This document shows positions 38,834 to 47,142 of a stretch of DNA of 64,000 nucleotides, one piece after another. The stretch spans positions 1-64,000 of the forward strand of contig CACOJO010000005.1 in NCBI GenBank assembly GCA_902627595.1, written 5' to 3'. Numbering within the stretch: the stretch's first letter is position 1; each line of letters starts with the position of its first letter. Both the position numbers and the translations under genes were made by a program. Source of the DNA: an uncultured SAR86 cluster bacterium (GTDB taxonomy: Bacteria > Pseudomonadota > Gammaproteobacteria > Magnimaribacterales > AG-339-G14). The notes under the pieces were generated by a model. The model saw nothing but the letters and a program-made list of their open reading frames with translations. It had not been told where the DNA came from and did not search any database.

Positions 38834-39013
38834 TCAATGAGTTATAGGATGCTTAACGTGGAATTTTCTTTTTTTGTGTCTCAATCTAACAAGATGAGCA
38901 TATAAATTGTCGCTTCTTTGCGAAAGCGTTTTCTTCAAACGAGCTCTTCTTTGTCTTGCATGGATTGATCGGCCTAACCGTTGATTTCTATCCATATATT
39001 TAAGATTATCCAT
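38834..39013 (-). CDS. small, highly basic protein (59 residues)
   Basis: The gap between the GST-like gene and the next plus-strand gene holds a minus-strand frame from ATG at 39013 to TGA at 38834. The product is Arg/Lys/His-rich throughout, with strings such as HARQRRARLKKTL and RLRHKKRKFHVKH, and few hydrophobic residues. Such a composition suggests nucleic-acid binding or ribosome association, but I recognise no family. A second ATG six codons in (MDRNQRLGRS) may be the true start. There is no Shine-Dalgarno sequence. Basic composition across the whole frame favours a real gene in this compact DNA. Confidence 0.5.
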   Translation of the reverse strand: MDNLKYMDRNQRLGRSIHARQRRARLKKTLSQRSDNLYAHLVRLRHKKRKFHVKHPITH

Positions 39014-39069
39014 TGTTGACTAACATTTCTACTAATTTAAAATTATTAAAAAAAAATTTGTGATAATTA

Positions 39070-39381
39070 ATGTTTATTAAAAAATTTTTCCTTTTATCAA
39101 TCTTGTTAGTGAGCTTTTTAGTATTTTCATCAGAAGACAAAAAGACTAAACCAGTTACTGTAGAGACCATTAAGTTTAAAGAGTTAACAGAGTTTGATGC
39201 GTGTTTTCTTATTTATAGGTCGCCTATCAGCTTTAACATGAAAGATATGTTGAAAGACTATATGAAATTCAAAGAATTTGAGTGCACAAAATATGATGAA
39301 ATCTTAAAGCGCGCAACAATCGTTAAAGGTTCTTTTCCAAAAAAATCAAAAACCTACGAAATAAATAAAAAAAAGAAATAA
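39070..39381 (+). CDS. small secreted or anchored protein of unknown function
   Basis: This 103-residue protein begins with a typical signal or anchor sequence (FIKKFFLLSILLVSFLVFSS) and continues as a Lys-rich, mostly helical-looking domain with two Cys residues (positions about 45 and 76) that could form a disulfide. I recognise no family. It lies 35 bases before the copper amine oxidase gene on the same strand and may be part of that cluster. Confidence 0.6.
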   Translation: MFIKKFFLLSILLVSFLVFSSEDKKTKPVTVETIKFKELTEFDACFLIYRSPISFNMKDMLKDYMKFKEFECTKYDEILKRATIVKGSFPKKSKTYEINKKKK

Positions 39382-39416
39382 TTTTTAAATATATTTAATC
39401 TTATATACTTTATTTT

Positions 39417-41318
39417 GTGAGTAAAAATAGTAACCACCCCTTAAATATTCTTAGCGCGTCCGAAATTGGCGATGCCATAAGTATTCTTAAGAAGAATATC
39501 AAAGAGCATGAAAATTCTTCTTTTAGCTACATATCGTTAGAAGAGCCAGATAAAAACTTACTCAAAGAAAACAAAAAGATAGAAAGAATTGTAAAAATAG
39601 TAGGCGTTGATCAAAAATCTGATGGTTTTGAAGTAGAGATTAATCTCTCAAAAAAAGAACTTTTAAAAGAAAAAAAAATTTCCTCTATAGCAGGACCAAC
39701 TTATACATTGGCAGAGATATTTTTGGCAATTCAATTAACCATGGAAGATCAAGACTATCAAAGAGCATTAGATAAAAGAGGCATAAAAGATTTAAGTTTG
39801 ATTCAGATTGATCCTTGGCCAGGTGGAGGGTTTGTAAATAAAAATATTAAAAAAGGTAATAGAGCACTTAGGGCGATATCTTTTCTCAAGGATAGCGAAA
39901 AAGACAATGCTTATGCTCGACCTATTCAAGGCTTGATTGCGCATGTAGACCTAACCGAAAAGAAAGTTGTGGAGATTGAAGATCATGGCATTGTAAAAAT
40001 TCCTGAAGCTCATGCTAGATATGATAAAGATGGTCAAGAGTCCTTAAGAGATAATCCAAAAGAAATTTCTATAACGCAGCCCGAAGGAGTTGGATTTTCA
40101 GTTAAAGACAACTTAATTTCTTGGGAAGGTTGGCAACTAAGAGTTTCTATCGATCCAATAGAAGGATTGGCTTTGCATCAAGTCTCTCTAAACGATAGGC
40201 CAATTTTTTATAGGGCCGGGCTATCAGACATGGTCGTACCTTATGGTTCATCTGATCCAATGCATTGGTGGAAAGCAGTACATGATGGAACTGAGTATGG
40301 ATTTGGCACAATGACAAATTCTTTAACTTTAGGATGTGATTGTTTGGGTGATATCTATTACATAGATGCACACAAGTTAGCATTCGATGGTTCGGTCGAA
40401 ACTATTGAGAATGCAATATGTATTCATGAAGAGGATTATGGAGTTCAATGGAAACATAACGACTCAACTCAAATGGGATATAATGAGGTTCGACGATCTC
40501 GTCGTCTTGTAGTCAGTTCCTTTGCAACCATTGGAAACTATGACTATGGCATATTCTGGTATTTGTATTTAGACGGCACAATTCAATTGGAGATAAAACT
40601 TACCGGAGTAGTAGGAATAAGCGCTTACCATGAAGATATTCATAAATCAGGACAGGATTTTAAAATTTCTTCTGAATTAGCCTCTCCAATTCATCAACAT
40701 CTTTTCAATGTAAGAATTGACTGGGATTTAGATGGTGGAGATAACCAGTTGTTTGAAACAAATGTTGAGCCTCTTCCAATCAATGAAGCGAACCCAGAAG
40801 GAACACAATTTCAAGCTATTTCATCGCATTTGACAAAAGAGAGTGAGGCTCAAAGGAATATTGCTCCAGAAAAAAGTCGCACATGGAAAATTGTAAATCC
40901 CAAGAAGCTAAACAAAGTTGGGTCACCAACAGCCTATAAGATACTTTATGGGAATACGCCAACTCTCTTATCAAATCCTAATTCTCCTCCAGGGAAAAGA
41001 GCTGCTTTTGCGAAACATAATATTTGGGCAACGCCATTTAAGAATGAGGAAAGATCTGGAGGCGGAAGACATACGGTCATGCATTCCGGAGAGGGCGGTT
41101 TAGAGGAGATTACAGCTAAAGATAGAAATATAAGTGAATGTGACTTGGTTACATGGCTTACTTTTGGCGTTACACATTTACCTCGACCAGAAGACTGGCC
41201 AGTAATGCCTGTAGAGTATTGTGGGTTTCATCTTATCCCAGTTGGATTTTTTGACCAAAATCCAACGATTAACCTTCCTCCGAATTGCTCTTCCAAGTCA
41301 AAAAGTAATAAGCAGTAA
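39417..41318 (+). CDS. copper-containing primary amine oxidase (topaquinone enzyme)
   Basis: This 633-residue protein has the full-length three-domain layout of copper amine oxidases. The cofactor site is TIGNYDYG; Tyr375 is the topaquinone precursor in the consensus NY[DE]Y. The catalytic base is Asp290 in HDGTEYGFG. The copper ligands are His426 and His428 in SPIHQHLF and His587 in GVTHLPRPEDW. It would oxidise a primary amine to the aldehyde with release of ammonia and hydrogen peroxide. There is no signal peptide, unlike periplasmic tyramine oxidases, so it is probably cytoplasmic. The start is GTG, about seven bases after a TATACT element, which suggests a very short leader. Confidence 0.92.
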   Translation: MSKNSNHPLNILSASEIGDAISILKKNIKEHENSSFSYISLEEPDKNLLKENKKIERIVKIVGVDQKSDGFEVEINLSKKELLKEKKISSIAGPTYTLAEIFLAIQLTMEDQDYQRALDKRGIKDLSLIQIDPWPGGGFVNKNIKKGNRALRAISFLKDSEKDNAYARPIQGLIAHVDLTEKKVVEIEDHGIVKIPEAHARYDKDGQESLRDNPKEISITQPEGVGFSVKDNLISWEGWQLRVSIDPIEGLALHQVSLNDRPIFYRAGLSDMVVPYGSSDPMHWWKAVHDGTEYGFGTMTNSLTLGCDCLGDIYYIDAHKLAFDGSVETIENAICIHEEDYGVQWKHNDSTQMGYNEVRRSRRLVVSSFATIGNYDYGIFWYLYLDGTIQLEIKLTGVVGISAYHEDIHKSGQDFKISSELASPIHQHLFNVRIDWDLDGGDNQLFETNVEPLPINEANPEGTQFQAISSHLTKESEAQRNIAPEKSRTWKIVNPKKLNKVGSPTAYKILYGNTPTLLSNPNSPPGKRAAFAKHNIWATPFKNEERSGGGRHTVMHSGEGGLEEITAKDRNISECDLVTWLTFGVTHLPRPEDWPVMPVEYCGFHLIPVGFFDQNPTINLPPNCSSKSKSNKQ

Positions 41319-41330
41319 GCACTTGTTGTA

Positions 41331-43049
41331 ATGAGCATAGAAGATTCTTTTAAGTCAGGAGTTACTCAAACAGGCCCAAAAGGGCAATTGGCTCATCCTA
41401 GTACTTTAGAACATAGCAAGCGTCTAGAAAAAAAGCTTTACAAAGTTGGTAATAATGCATGGTCTTTAATTGGCAATGGTCTTTCAAATCAATCTTTTGT
41501 AGAGGGACCCGAAGGTTTGATTTGTATTGATACTGGAGAAAGCAACCAAGAAATGACTGCAGCTTTAAAAGAAGTAAGAAAGGAAACTCAAGCTCCAATC
41601 GCTGCATGCATATACACTCATTTCCATTATGTTGGCGGTACCCAAACACTAGTTGATGAAAATAAAAAGCTAGCTATTTGGGGGCATGCAGGAATTCAAG
41701 CTAATTTAGATAGGTTTGGCGGAGAGGTTGCACCCAGAGTTACGAGAGGTTTAGCTCATCAGTTTGCGACTTCTATGCCTCAAGAAGGACCAGATGGCAT
41801 AGTTAATTTGGGTTTAGGAAATTTTTTTCGAAACCCAGAACATGCTCCATTTACCAATGGTTATATTGCTCCAAAACACACATTCGACAAACCAACCAAA
41901 GCATCAATTGCTGGCTTGAAGGTAGAATTTTATCCTGCACCATCTGATGCGACTGATTCCATTACAATTTGGTTTCCCGATTTAAAACTAGCTATCAATA
42001 ATCTTCTTTGGCCGGTTTTATTCAATGTTTTTGCTATCAGAGGAGAAGAATATCGAGATCCTAGAGTTATGATGAAAGGCTTAGACCATTTAGCTGAACT
42101 CGAAGCTAAAAATCTAATTGGCGCGCATGGCCCGCCATTTTCGGGAGAAAAAGAAATAAAGAAAATAATTACAAATTATCGCGATACTCTCCAATTCTTG
42201 TGGGATCAAACTGTGAGGTGTGCAAATAAGGGTTTGACGCTTAATGAAACCATCAGAACCATAAAACTCCCTAATCATTTCAAGGAGCATTACACCACAC
42301 AGCAGTTATATGGTGTTGTTGAGCATCATGTGAGACAAATCTACACTGGTCTTTTTGGTTGGTTTGATGAGGATGAAGCAAATCTTTTTCCAGTGCCATC
42401 TCCAGAAAGATCTTTACGACTAATTGAAGGCTTTGGAGGAATTAGTAAGGTAAGAGAAATTATAGATGCATCTTTAGAAGAAGAAGATTTTCGTTGGGCG
42501 ATTGAGCTTTCTTCATGGCTTGTACGTTCAAATTTGAATACTCAGGGCATAGCAGATGCTGGAGAACCAGAAGACCGCAAACGTTTAGCCTCTGCCCTCA
42601 GGGGAGTAGCTTATTCAACTTCAGCTGCAAATATTAGAAATTGGTGTATAACTAGAGCTCTTGAACTAGATGAGTCCTTAAATTTAGATCGTTTCAGGAA
42701 ACATCGTTTTAATAAAAGAGAATTAGCCAGACGCACGCCGATTGACTCATTGAAATTATTAAGAGTACTTCTGATTCCAGAGAAGGCAGATACTTATGAA
42801 AAGACATTACAATTTAATTTCTCTGATGATGAAAGCATTTCTTATTCAATTAGAAATTGCGTTGCGGTAATTGATAATAAATCCGATGGAAAGGTTTCTT
42901 TAAATTTATCTTCTGACACTTGGTATGATCTTTTGAGTATGAAAAAAACTCTTTCTCAGGCCGAAGAAGAAGCTTTAGTTGAAATGAATAATTCAGATGA
43001 GATAAAAAAATTCTTTTCTTGTTTTGACCTTGAATCTTTAAATAGCTGA
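41331..43049 (+). CDS. alkylsulfatase-like metallo-beta-lactamase-fold protein with degenerate metal site
   Basis: This 572-residue protein has the three-part layout of SdsA1-type alkylsulfatases: an N-terminal metallo-beta-lactamase fold, a helical dimerisation domain (about residues 285-435; QTVRCANKGLTLNETIRTIK, QLYGVVEHHVRQIYTGLFGWFD) and a C-terminal SCP2-like domain. The metal motif is THFHYVGG (96-103) instead of THxHxDHxGG, so the Asp and second His are absent. The usual downstream acidic ligands are replaced in PSDATDSIT and AINNLLW; only the late His of GAHGPP is kept. Sulfatase activity is doubtful; a different or mononuclear chemistry, or a structural role, is possible. It begins 12 bases after the amine oxidase. 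Confidence 0.85.
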   Translation: MSIEDSFKSGVTQTGPKGQLAHPSTLEHSKRLEKKLYKVGNNAWSLIGNGLSNQSFVEGPEGLICIDTGESNQEMTAALKEVRKETQAPIAACIYTHFHYVGGTQTLVDENKKLAIWGHAGIQANLDRFGGEVAPRVTRGLAHQFATSMPQEGPDGIVNLGLGNFFRNPEHAPFTNGYIAPKHTFDKPTKASIAGLKVEFYPAPSDATDSITIWFPDLKLAINNLLWPVLFNVFAIRGEEYRDPRVMMKGLDHLAELEAKNLIGAHGPPFSGEKEIKKIITNYRDTLQFLWDQTVRCANKGLTLNETIRTIKLPNHFKEHYTTQQLYGVVEHHVRQIYTGLFGWFDEDEANLFPVPSPERSLRLIEGFGGISKVREIIDASLEEEDFRWAIELSSWLVRSNLNTQGIADAGEPEDRKRLASALRGVAYSTSAANIRNWCITRALELDESLNLDRFRKHRFNKRELARRTPIDSLKLLRVLLIPEKADTYEKTLQFNFSDDESISYSIRNCVAVIDNKSDGKVSLNLSSDTWYDLLSMKKTLSQAEEEALVEMNNSDEIKKFFSCFDLESLNS

Positions 43050-43059
43050 TAATAGTTTT

Positions 43060-43236
43060 GTGAAGAGAATAAATCCTGATACTGGCAAGCCTTTTGAAAT
43101 TGGCGACCCGAGACCTAAGTCTGACATTCAAGATGGGAAAGTTTTTGGTGGATATTACACTTCCCTCTATAAAGAGCGTCCTCAGTCAGGAGGATATTTC
43201 GAAGAATTTTGGGTGTTAGAAAATTCACTTAATTGA
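43060..43236 (+). CDS. small protein (58 residues) between the MBL-fold and PhyH genes
   Basis: A GTG-started frame fills the gap between two plus-strand genes: ten bases after the previous stop and four bases before the next ATG. The product begins MKRINPDTGKPFEIGDPRP, has GKVFGGYYTSLYKE in the middle and ends FEEFWVLENSLN. It is soluble, Gly/Pro/aromatic-rich and not recognised. The regular spacing and clean frame suggest a real member of the cluster. There is no visible Shine-Dalgarno sequence. Confidence 0.6.
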   Translation: MKRINPDTGKPFEIGDPRPKSDIQDGKVFGGYYTSLYKERPQSGGYFEEFWVLENSLN

Positions 43237-43240
43237 AGTT

Positions 43241-44038
43241 ATGAAGATAGAGTTACACGAAAAAAACAAATCTTTTACCTGGCAACAAAAAAAACCTCCA
43301 TTTGCCTTTCTTTCTGAAACGCAGGTACAGCAATATGATGAACAAGGATTTTTTTTATTAGAAAATGCATTTTCTAACGAAGAAATTAATCAAGTATTAA
43401 AAGAAATCGACCCTTTTGAGCAAAAAGTAACAGAGGATTTACGCCAGTATGACGATGGTAAATTTTTAATTTCTAGAGCAGACGATATTACTTTTACCAC
43501 CCATTTAGTTTTGTATTCTAATTTTTTAAAATTTTTTGCAAGTCATAAAGTATTTAAAGGTTTGTGTCAGGACTTAATTGGCGGGGATGTTAGACTTTAT
43601 TGGGATCAGGCCGTATACAAAAAAGCAGATACACAAGAAGATTTTCCTTGGCACCAAGATAATGGTTATACATTTGTTAACCCTCAAGCCTATTTAACCT
43701 GTTGGATTCCTTTAACCGATACCGATGAAACCAATGGTTGTCCTTGGGTTATTCCAAAATTACACAAAATGGGAACTCTAAAGCATGATGTAACGGAGTT
43801 AGGTTACAAAATAAGACTTGATGACTCAAAAGCTATTCCAGTTCCAGCAAAAGCCGGAGATATTGTGGTTTTTTCTTCTTTGACTCCTCATTGCACTGGG
43901 CCAAACAAAACTAACTCAACTAGGAAAACATACATTCTACAATATGCACCCGACGGCGCGGTTCGATATCCACCTTTTTCAGAAAAAGAAGAAGCAAATA
44001 ATCCCGAGAGACAATTTTTCGTAAACAAAAAATCCTAG
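43241..44038 (+). CDS. phytanoyl-CoA dioxygenase (PhyH) family protein
   Basis: This 265-residue Fe(II)/2-oxoglutarate dioxygenase has the iron triad His138 and Asp140 (PWHQDNGY) with His217 (TPHCTGPN), and Arg228 as the probable 2-oxoglutarate ligand. Family strings are DEQGFFLLENAFS, YLTCWIPLTD, ETNGCPWVIPKLHK and KAGDIVVFSSLTPHC. It would hydroxylate an unactivated carbon of an unknown substrate. It ends the plus-strand cluster and overlaps the convergent reductase gene by four bases. Confidence 0.9.
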   Translation: MKIELHEKNKSFTWQQKKPPFAFLSETQVQQYDEQGFFLLENAFSNEEINQVLKEIDPFEQKVTEDLRQYDDGKFLISRADDITFTTHLVLYSNFLKFFASHKVFKGLCQDLIGGDVRLYWDQAVYKKADTQEDFPWHQDNGYTFVNPQAYLTCWIPLTDTDETNGCPWVIPKLHKMGTLKHDVTELGYKIRLDDSKAIPVPAKAGDIVVFSSLTPHCTGPNKTNSTRKTYILQYAPDGAVRYPPFSEKEEANNPERQFFVNKKS

Positions 44039-45078
44039 TCTTCTATTAAACCAAACTCTTTTGCACTTTCAGCAGCAGATTTCACAGCTTCTTTTGCAGA
44101 TCTGGGATTCCAGCCTAATAAATTTCTTGCTTGCGAAGAGTCCATGCTCCTTTCTTTGCCTAAGCCTTCTGCAATCATTTTTAAAGCAGGTAAGAAAAAT
44201 GCAAGAAACTTAATTAGCCAATTAGGCGCAACTCTTTTTGGGATTTTGTCTGCAGACTCTGGAAAGAGTTCTGAGAGATATTCATTTTGATCTTTCATAA
44301 ACATGTTCTCCGCTGAACAAACAAATCTTTTACCCGCTGCTTCTGGCTTAGTCATCGCTAATAATTCTAGTGAGGCAACATCTCTAACATCAACAACACC
44401 CATATCCCAATTTGGGACAATTGGATACTTACCATTCATCATGTCTAATATCGCTCCAACACTCACGCCAAAATCTTCTTCTAAAATTGGACCGAAAACC
44501 ATCGCCGGTAAAACTGTTGAAAGTTCCATGCCGGAGGTGTCTTTCTCTATGAAATCCCAAGCAGCTTGTTCTGCTAAAGTTTTAGATTTTGCATAAACGT
44601 TTGTAGTTTTGCTTTTTGGATCCGTCCAATCTTCTTCATTGAAGACTCCTTGCTTATCAGTTCCATACATAATTGCAGCAACTGAAGAGGTTATTACAAC
44701 TCTTTTGACTCCGGCCTTAGAGGCAGCTTTTAAAACCCTTAAAGTTCCCTCTACCGCAGGTTTTACCATTTCATCTTCGTCTTTAGGCAATTGCATGGCA
44801 ATTGGAGATGCAACATGTAAAACATAATCACATCCTGCCATGGCCTCATCCCAGCCCTCATCAGATGATAAATTTGTCACCTTCCAATCTACCGAAAGAT
44901 CTGATTTACCCTCATGTTTTTCCAAGCCGTTTAAAAGTGTTTGATTAAGTTTATTGGTTCTAGATAAGTCTCTTACCGTTGCTTTGACGTTATAACCTGC
45001 CGAGGCAAGCTGAATAATACAATGCGAAGCAATGAAGCCTGATCCACCTGTTACCAATACTGTTTCTTTATTTTCCAT
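44035..45078 (-). CDS. NAD(P)-dependent dihydroflavonol-4-reductase-like epimerase/reductase
   Basis: This 347-residue extended short-chain dehydrogenase has the NAD-binding loop TGGSGFIASHCIIQLA at the N-terminus, the string VLHVASPIAMQLP, and the active-site Tyr-Lys in NVYAKSKTLAEQAAW with Ser in ITSSVAA. These match the dihydroflavonol reductase/aldehyde reductase branch. The physiological carbonyl substrate is unknown. Its 3' end overlaps the PhyH gene convergently. Its start is divergent from the symporter operon. Confidence 0.87.
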   Translation of the reverse strand: MENKETVLVTGGSGFIASHCIIQLASAGYNVKATVRDLSRTNKLNQTLLNGLEKHEGKSDLSVDWKVTNLSSDEGWDEAMAGCDYVLHVASPIAMQLPKDEDEMVKPAVEGTLRVLKAASKAGVKRVVITSSVAAIMYGTDKQGVFNEEDWTDPKSKTTNVYAKSKTLAEQAAWDFIEKDTSGMELSTVLPAMVFGPILEEDFGVSVGAILDMMNGKYPIVPNWDMGVVDVRDVASLELLAMTKPEAAGKRFVCSAENMFMKDQNEYLSELFPESADKIPKRVAPNWLIKFLAFFLPALKMIAEGLGKERSMDSSQARNLLGWNPRSAKEAVKSAAESAKEFGLIED

Positions 45079-45142
45079 AATTCATATTTGGTAATGTTAA
45101 ATGAATTCATCTTATAATAATTTTTTTAAGACTAGGAAAAAA

Positions 45143-45397
45143 ATGTCACCGCAAGATTACTGGAAGGCAAATTTAAAACTTCTTTCAATTCTCCTCTTTA
45201 TCTGGTTTGTTATTTCTTTTGGCTTCGGAATCCTTCTTTCTGACTTTCTAGATCAATTTTCTCTAGGAGGTTTCAAATTAGGATTTTGGTTTGCTCAACA
45301 AGGGAGTATTTATGGATTCGTTATTCTTATCTTTGTTTATGTTTTTGCTATGCATCGTTTAGAAAAGAAAATTCAAAATAAAAAAGAGGAAAAATGA
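45143..45397 (+). CDS. small subunit of a two-gene sodium:solute symporter (DUF4212)
   Basis: This 84-residue protein has two membrane helices (about 12-34 and 47-69) and the family strings WKANLKLLSILLFIWFVISFGFGILL and FKLGFWFAQQGSIYGFVILI. Such proteins are always encoded before a large SSS-family permease. I start at the ATG at 45143 because AGGA lies about six bases upstream and the conserved DYWKANL follows; an ATG at 45101 would add 14 unconserved residues. Its stop overlaps the permease start (ATGA). Confidence 0.88.
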   Translation: MSPQDYWKANLKLLSILLFIWFVISFGFGILLSDFLDQFSLGGFKLGFWFAQQGSIYGFVILIFVYVFAMHRLEKKIQNKKEEK

Positions 45398-47142
45398 GTA
45401 GCCAACTTCTGACTTACATTTTTGTTAGCTTATCTTTCGTCTTATATATTGGTATAGCGATTTGGTCACGAGCCAATTCCACCAATGAATTTTATGTGGC
45501 TGGTAAAGGCGTAAATCCATTAGCTAATGGCATGGCAACTGCAGCAGATTGGATGTCTGCAGCATCCTTTATTTCTATGGCCGGTCTTATTTCCTTCTTA
45601 GGAAAGGATGGAGCTGTATATCTAATGGGTTGGACAGGAGGGTATGTTTTGCTTGCTTTGCTTCTAGCCCCTTATTTAAGAAAGTTTGGTCAATACACCG
45701 TACCAGATTTCATTGGCACTAGATATTATTCAAAAACAGCGCGACTTGTTGCCGTTTTATGTTTGATTTTCATTTCTTTTACCTATGTTGCAGGACAAAT
45801 GCGTGGAGTAGGTATAGTTTTTTCAAGATTTTTAGAAGTTGAAATAAACATTGGAGTTATCATTGGCATGATCGTTGTCTTCTTTTATGCAGTTTTGGGA
45901 GGCATGAAAGGAATTACTTACACTCAAGTTGCTCAATACTGTGTGATGATATTTGCTTATTTAGTTCCAGCAATTTTCATTTCGATTCTCATCACCGGGA
46001 ATCCTATTCCGCAACTGGGATTTGGAGATACTTTGCTAAATAGCTCTACTTATCTACTAGAAAAGCTTGATCAACTTTCTGTCGATTTGGGATTTAATGC
46101 TTATACGAAAAATACAAAATCAAACATTGATATCTTTTGTATAACTGCAGCTCTGATGTTTGGTACAGCTGGCTTGCCCCATGTGATAGTAAGATTTTTT
46201 ACAGTACCCAAAGTAAGTGATGCTAGAAAATCAGCAGGATATGCTTTAGTTTTTATAGCTTTGTTATATACAACGGCTCCTGCAGTTGCAGCTTTTTCAA
46301 GAGTAAACTTCATAGAGTCAATTCAAGAAAAAAGCTATGTAGACTCTCCCAATTGGTTTAAAAATTGGGAAAATATTGGGCTCATTGCTTGGCAGGACAA
46401 AAATAAAGATGGCCTGATTAATTATTCAGCAGGAAAACCTTTCGATGGAAGTAGACCAATTTTCTCTGGTGGCGTTGGAAGCCAAGGCGAAAGAGAAATC
46501 AAAAACACACCAATAAGTGACAACTCAAACGAGGTTTATATCGATCGAGATATTATGGTTCTTGCAAATCCTGAGATAGCTAAGCTGCCAGCTTGGGTTA
46601 TGGCATTGGTTGCAGCAGGAGGTTTGGCAGCAGCTTTATCTACTGCAGCAGGGCTTCTATTGGTTATTTCTTCATCTATATCTCATGATTTATTAAAAAA
46701 AACTTTCATGCCAAAAATTAACGAAAGACAAGAACTATTTTATGCTCGGTGTTCTGCAGCAGTCGCAATATTAATTGCAGGACTTTTTGGTATTTATCCA
46801 CCAGCCTTTGTGGCGCAAGTTGTGGCATTTGCATTTGGCTTAGCTGCATCAACGATTTTCCCTGCTCTGCTATTAGGCATATTTTCTAAGCGACTTAATA
46901 AGGAAGGAGCGATAGCTGGCATGATGGCAGGGCTTATTTTTACAGCGGGCTATATTATTTATTTTAAATTTTTGTTTAGTGATCTTGACTCAAGCCTTAA
47001 CTGGTTATGGGGCATTTCTCCTGAAGGAGTAGGCTTTTTAGGAATGATTATTAATTTTGTAGTTGCTATTTTAGTTTCTTCTTTTTCAACAAAACCTCCA
47101 ATTGAGGTAGGCCAGATGGTTGATAAAATAAGACTACCATGA
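45394..47142 (+). CDS. sodium:solute symporter (SSS family), acetate/pyruvate-type permease
   Basis: This 582-residue permease has about thirteen membrane helices. The N-terminus shows SNEFYVAGKGVNPLANGMATAADWMSAASFISMAG-like family strings (FYVAGKGVNPLANG), GQYTVPDFIGTRYYSK and TAGLPHVIVRFFTVP. A polar insertion of about 80 residues lies between helices, near residues 308-390 (IAWQDKNKDGLINYS). The large-plus-small subunit arrangement resembles monocarboxylate transporters of the ActP/MctC type; the solute is not certain. It is coupled by overlaps to the small subunit before it and the dipeptidase after it. Confidence 0.9.
   Translation: MSSQLLTYIFVSLSFVLYIGIAIWSRANSTNEFYVAGKGVNPLANGMATAADWMSAASFISMAGLISFLGKDGAVYLMGWTGGYVLLALLLAPYLRKFGQYTVPDFIGTRYYSKTARLVAVLCLIFISFTYVAGQMRGVGIVFSRFLEVEINIGVIIGMIVVFFYAVLGGMKGITYTQVAQYCVMIFAYLVPAIFISILITGNPIPQLGFGDTLLNSSTYLLEKLDQLSVDLGFNAYTKNTKSNIDIFCITAALMFGTAGLPHVIVRFFTVPKVSDARKSAGYALVFIALLYTTAPAVAAFSRVNFIESIQEKSYVDSPNWFKNWENIGLIAWQDKNKDGLINYSAGKPFDGSRPIFSGGVGSQGEREIKNTPISDNSNEVYIDRDIMVLANPEIAKLPAWVMALVAAGGLAAALSTAAGLLLVISSSISHDLLKKTFMPKINERQELFYARCSAAVAILIAGLFGIYPPAFVAQVVAFAFGLAASTIFPALLLGIFSKRLNKEGAIAGMMAGLIFTAGYIIYFKFLFSDLDSSLNWLWGISPEGVGFLGMIINFVVAILVSSFSTKPPIEVGQMVDKIRLP

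Noticed and set aside
38831..38843. AACTCAATGAGTT as terminator of the GST-like gene
   Set aside because: The stem is only five base pairs and no T-run follows.
38833..39069. tRNA or small RNA gene in the gap after the GST-like gene
   Set aside because: No cloverleaf arms or CCA end can be formed; the gap is better explained by a small basic reading frame.
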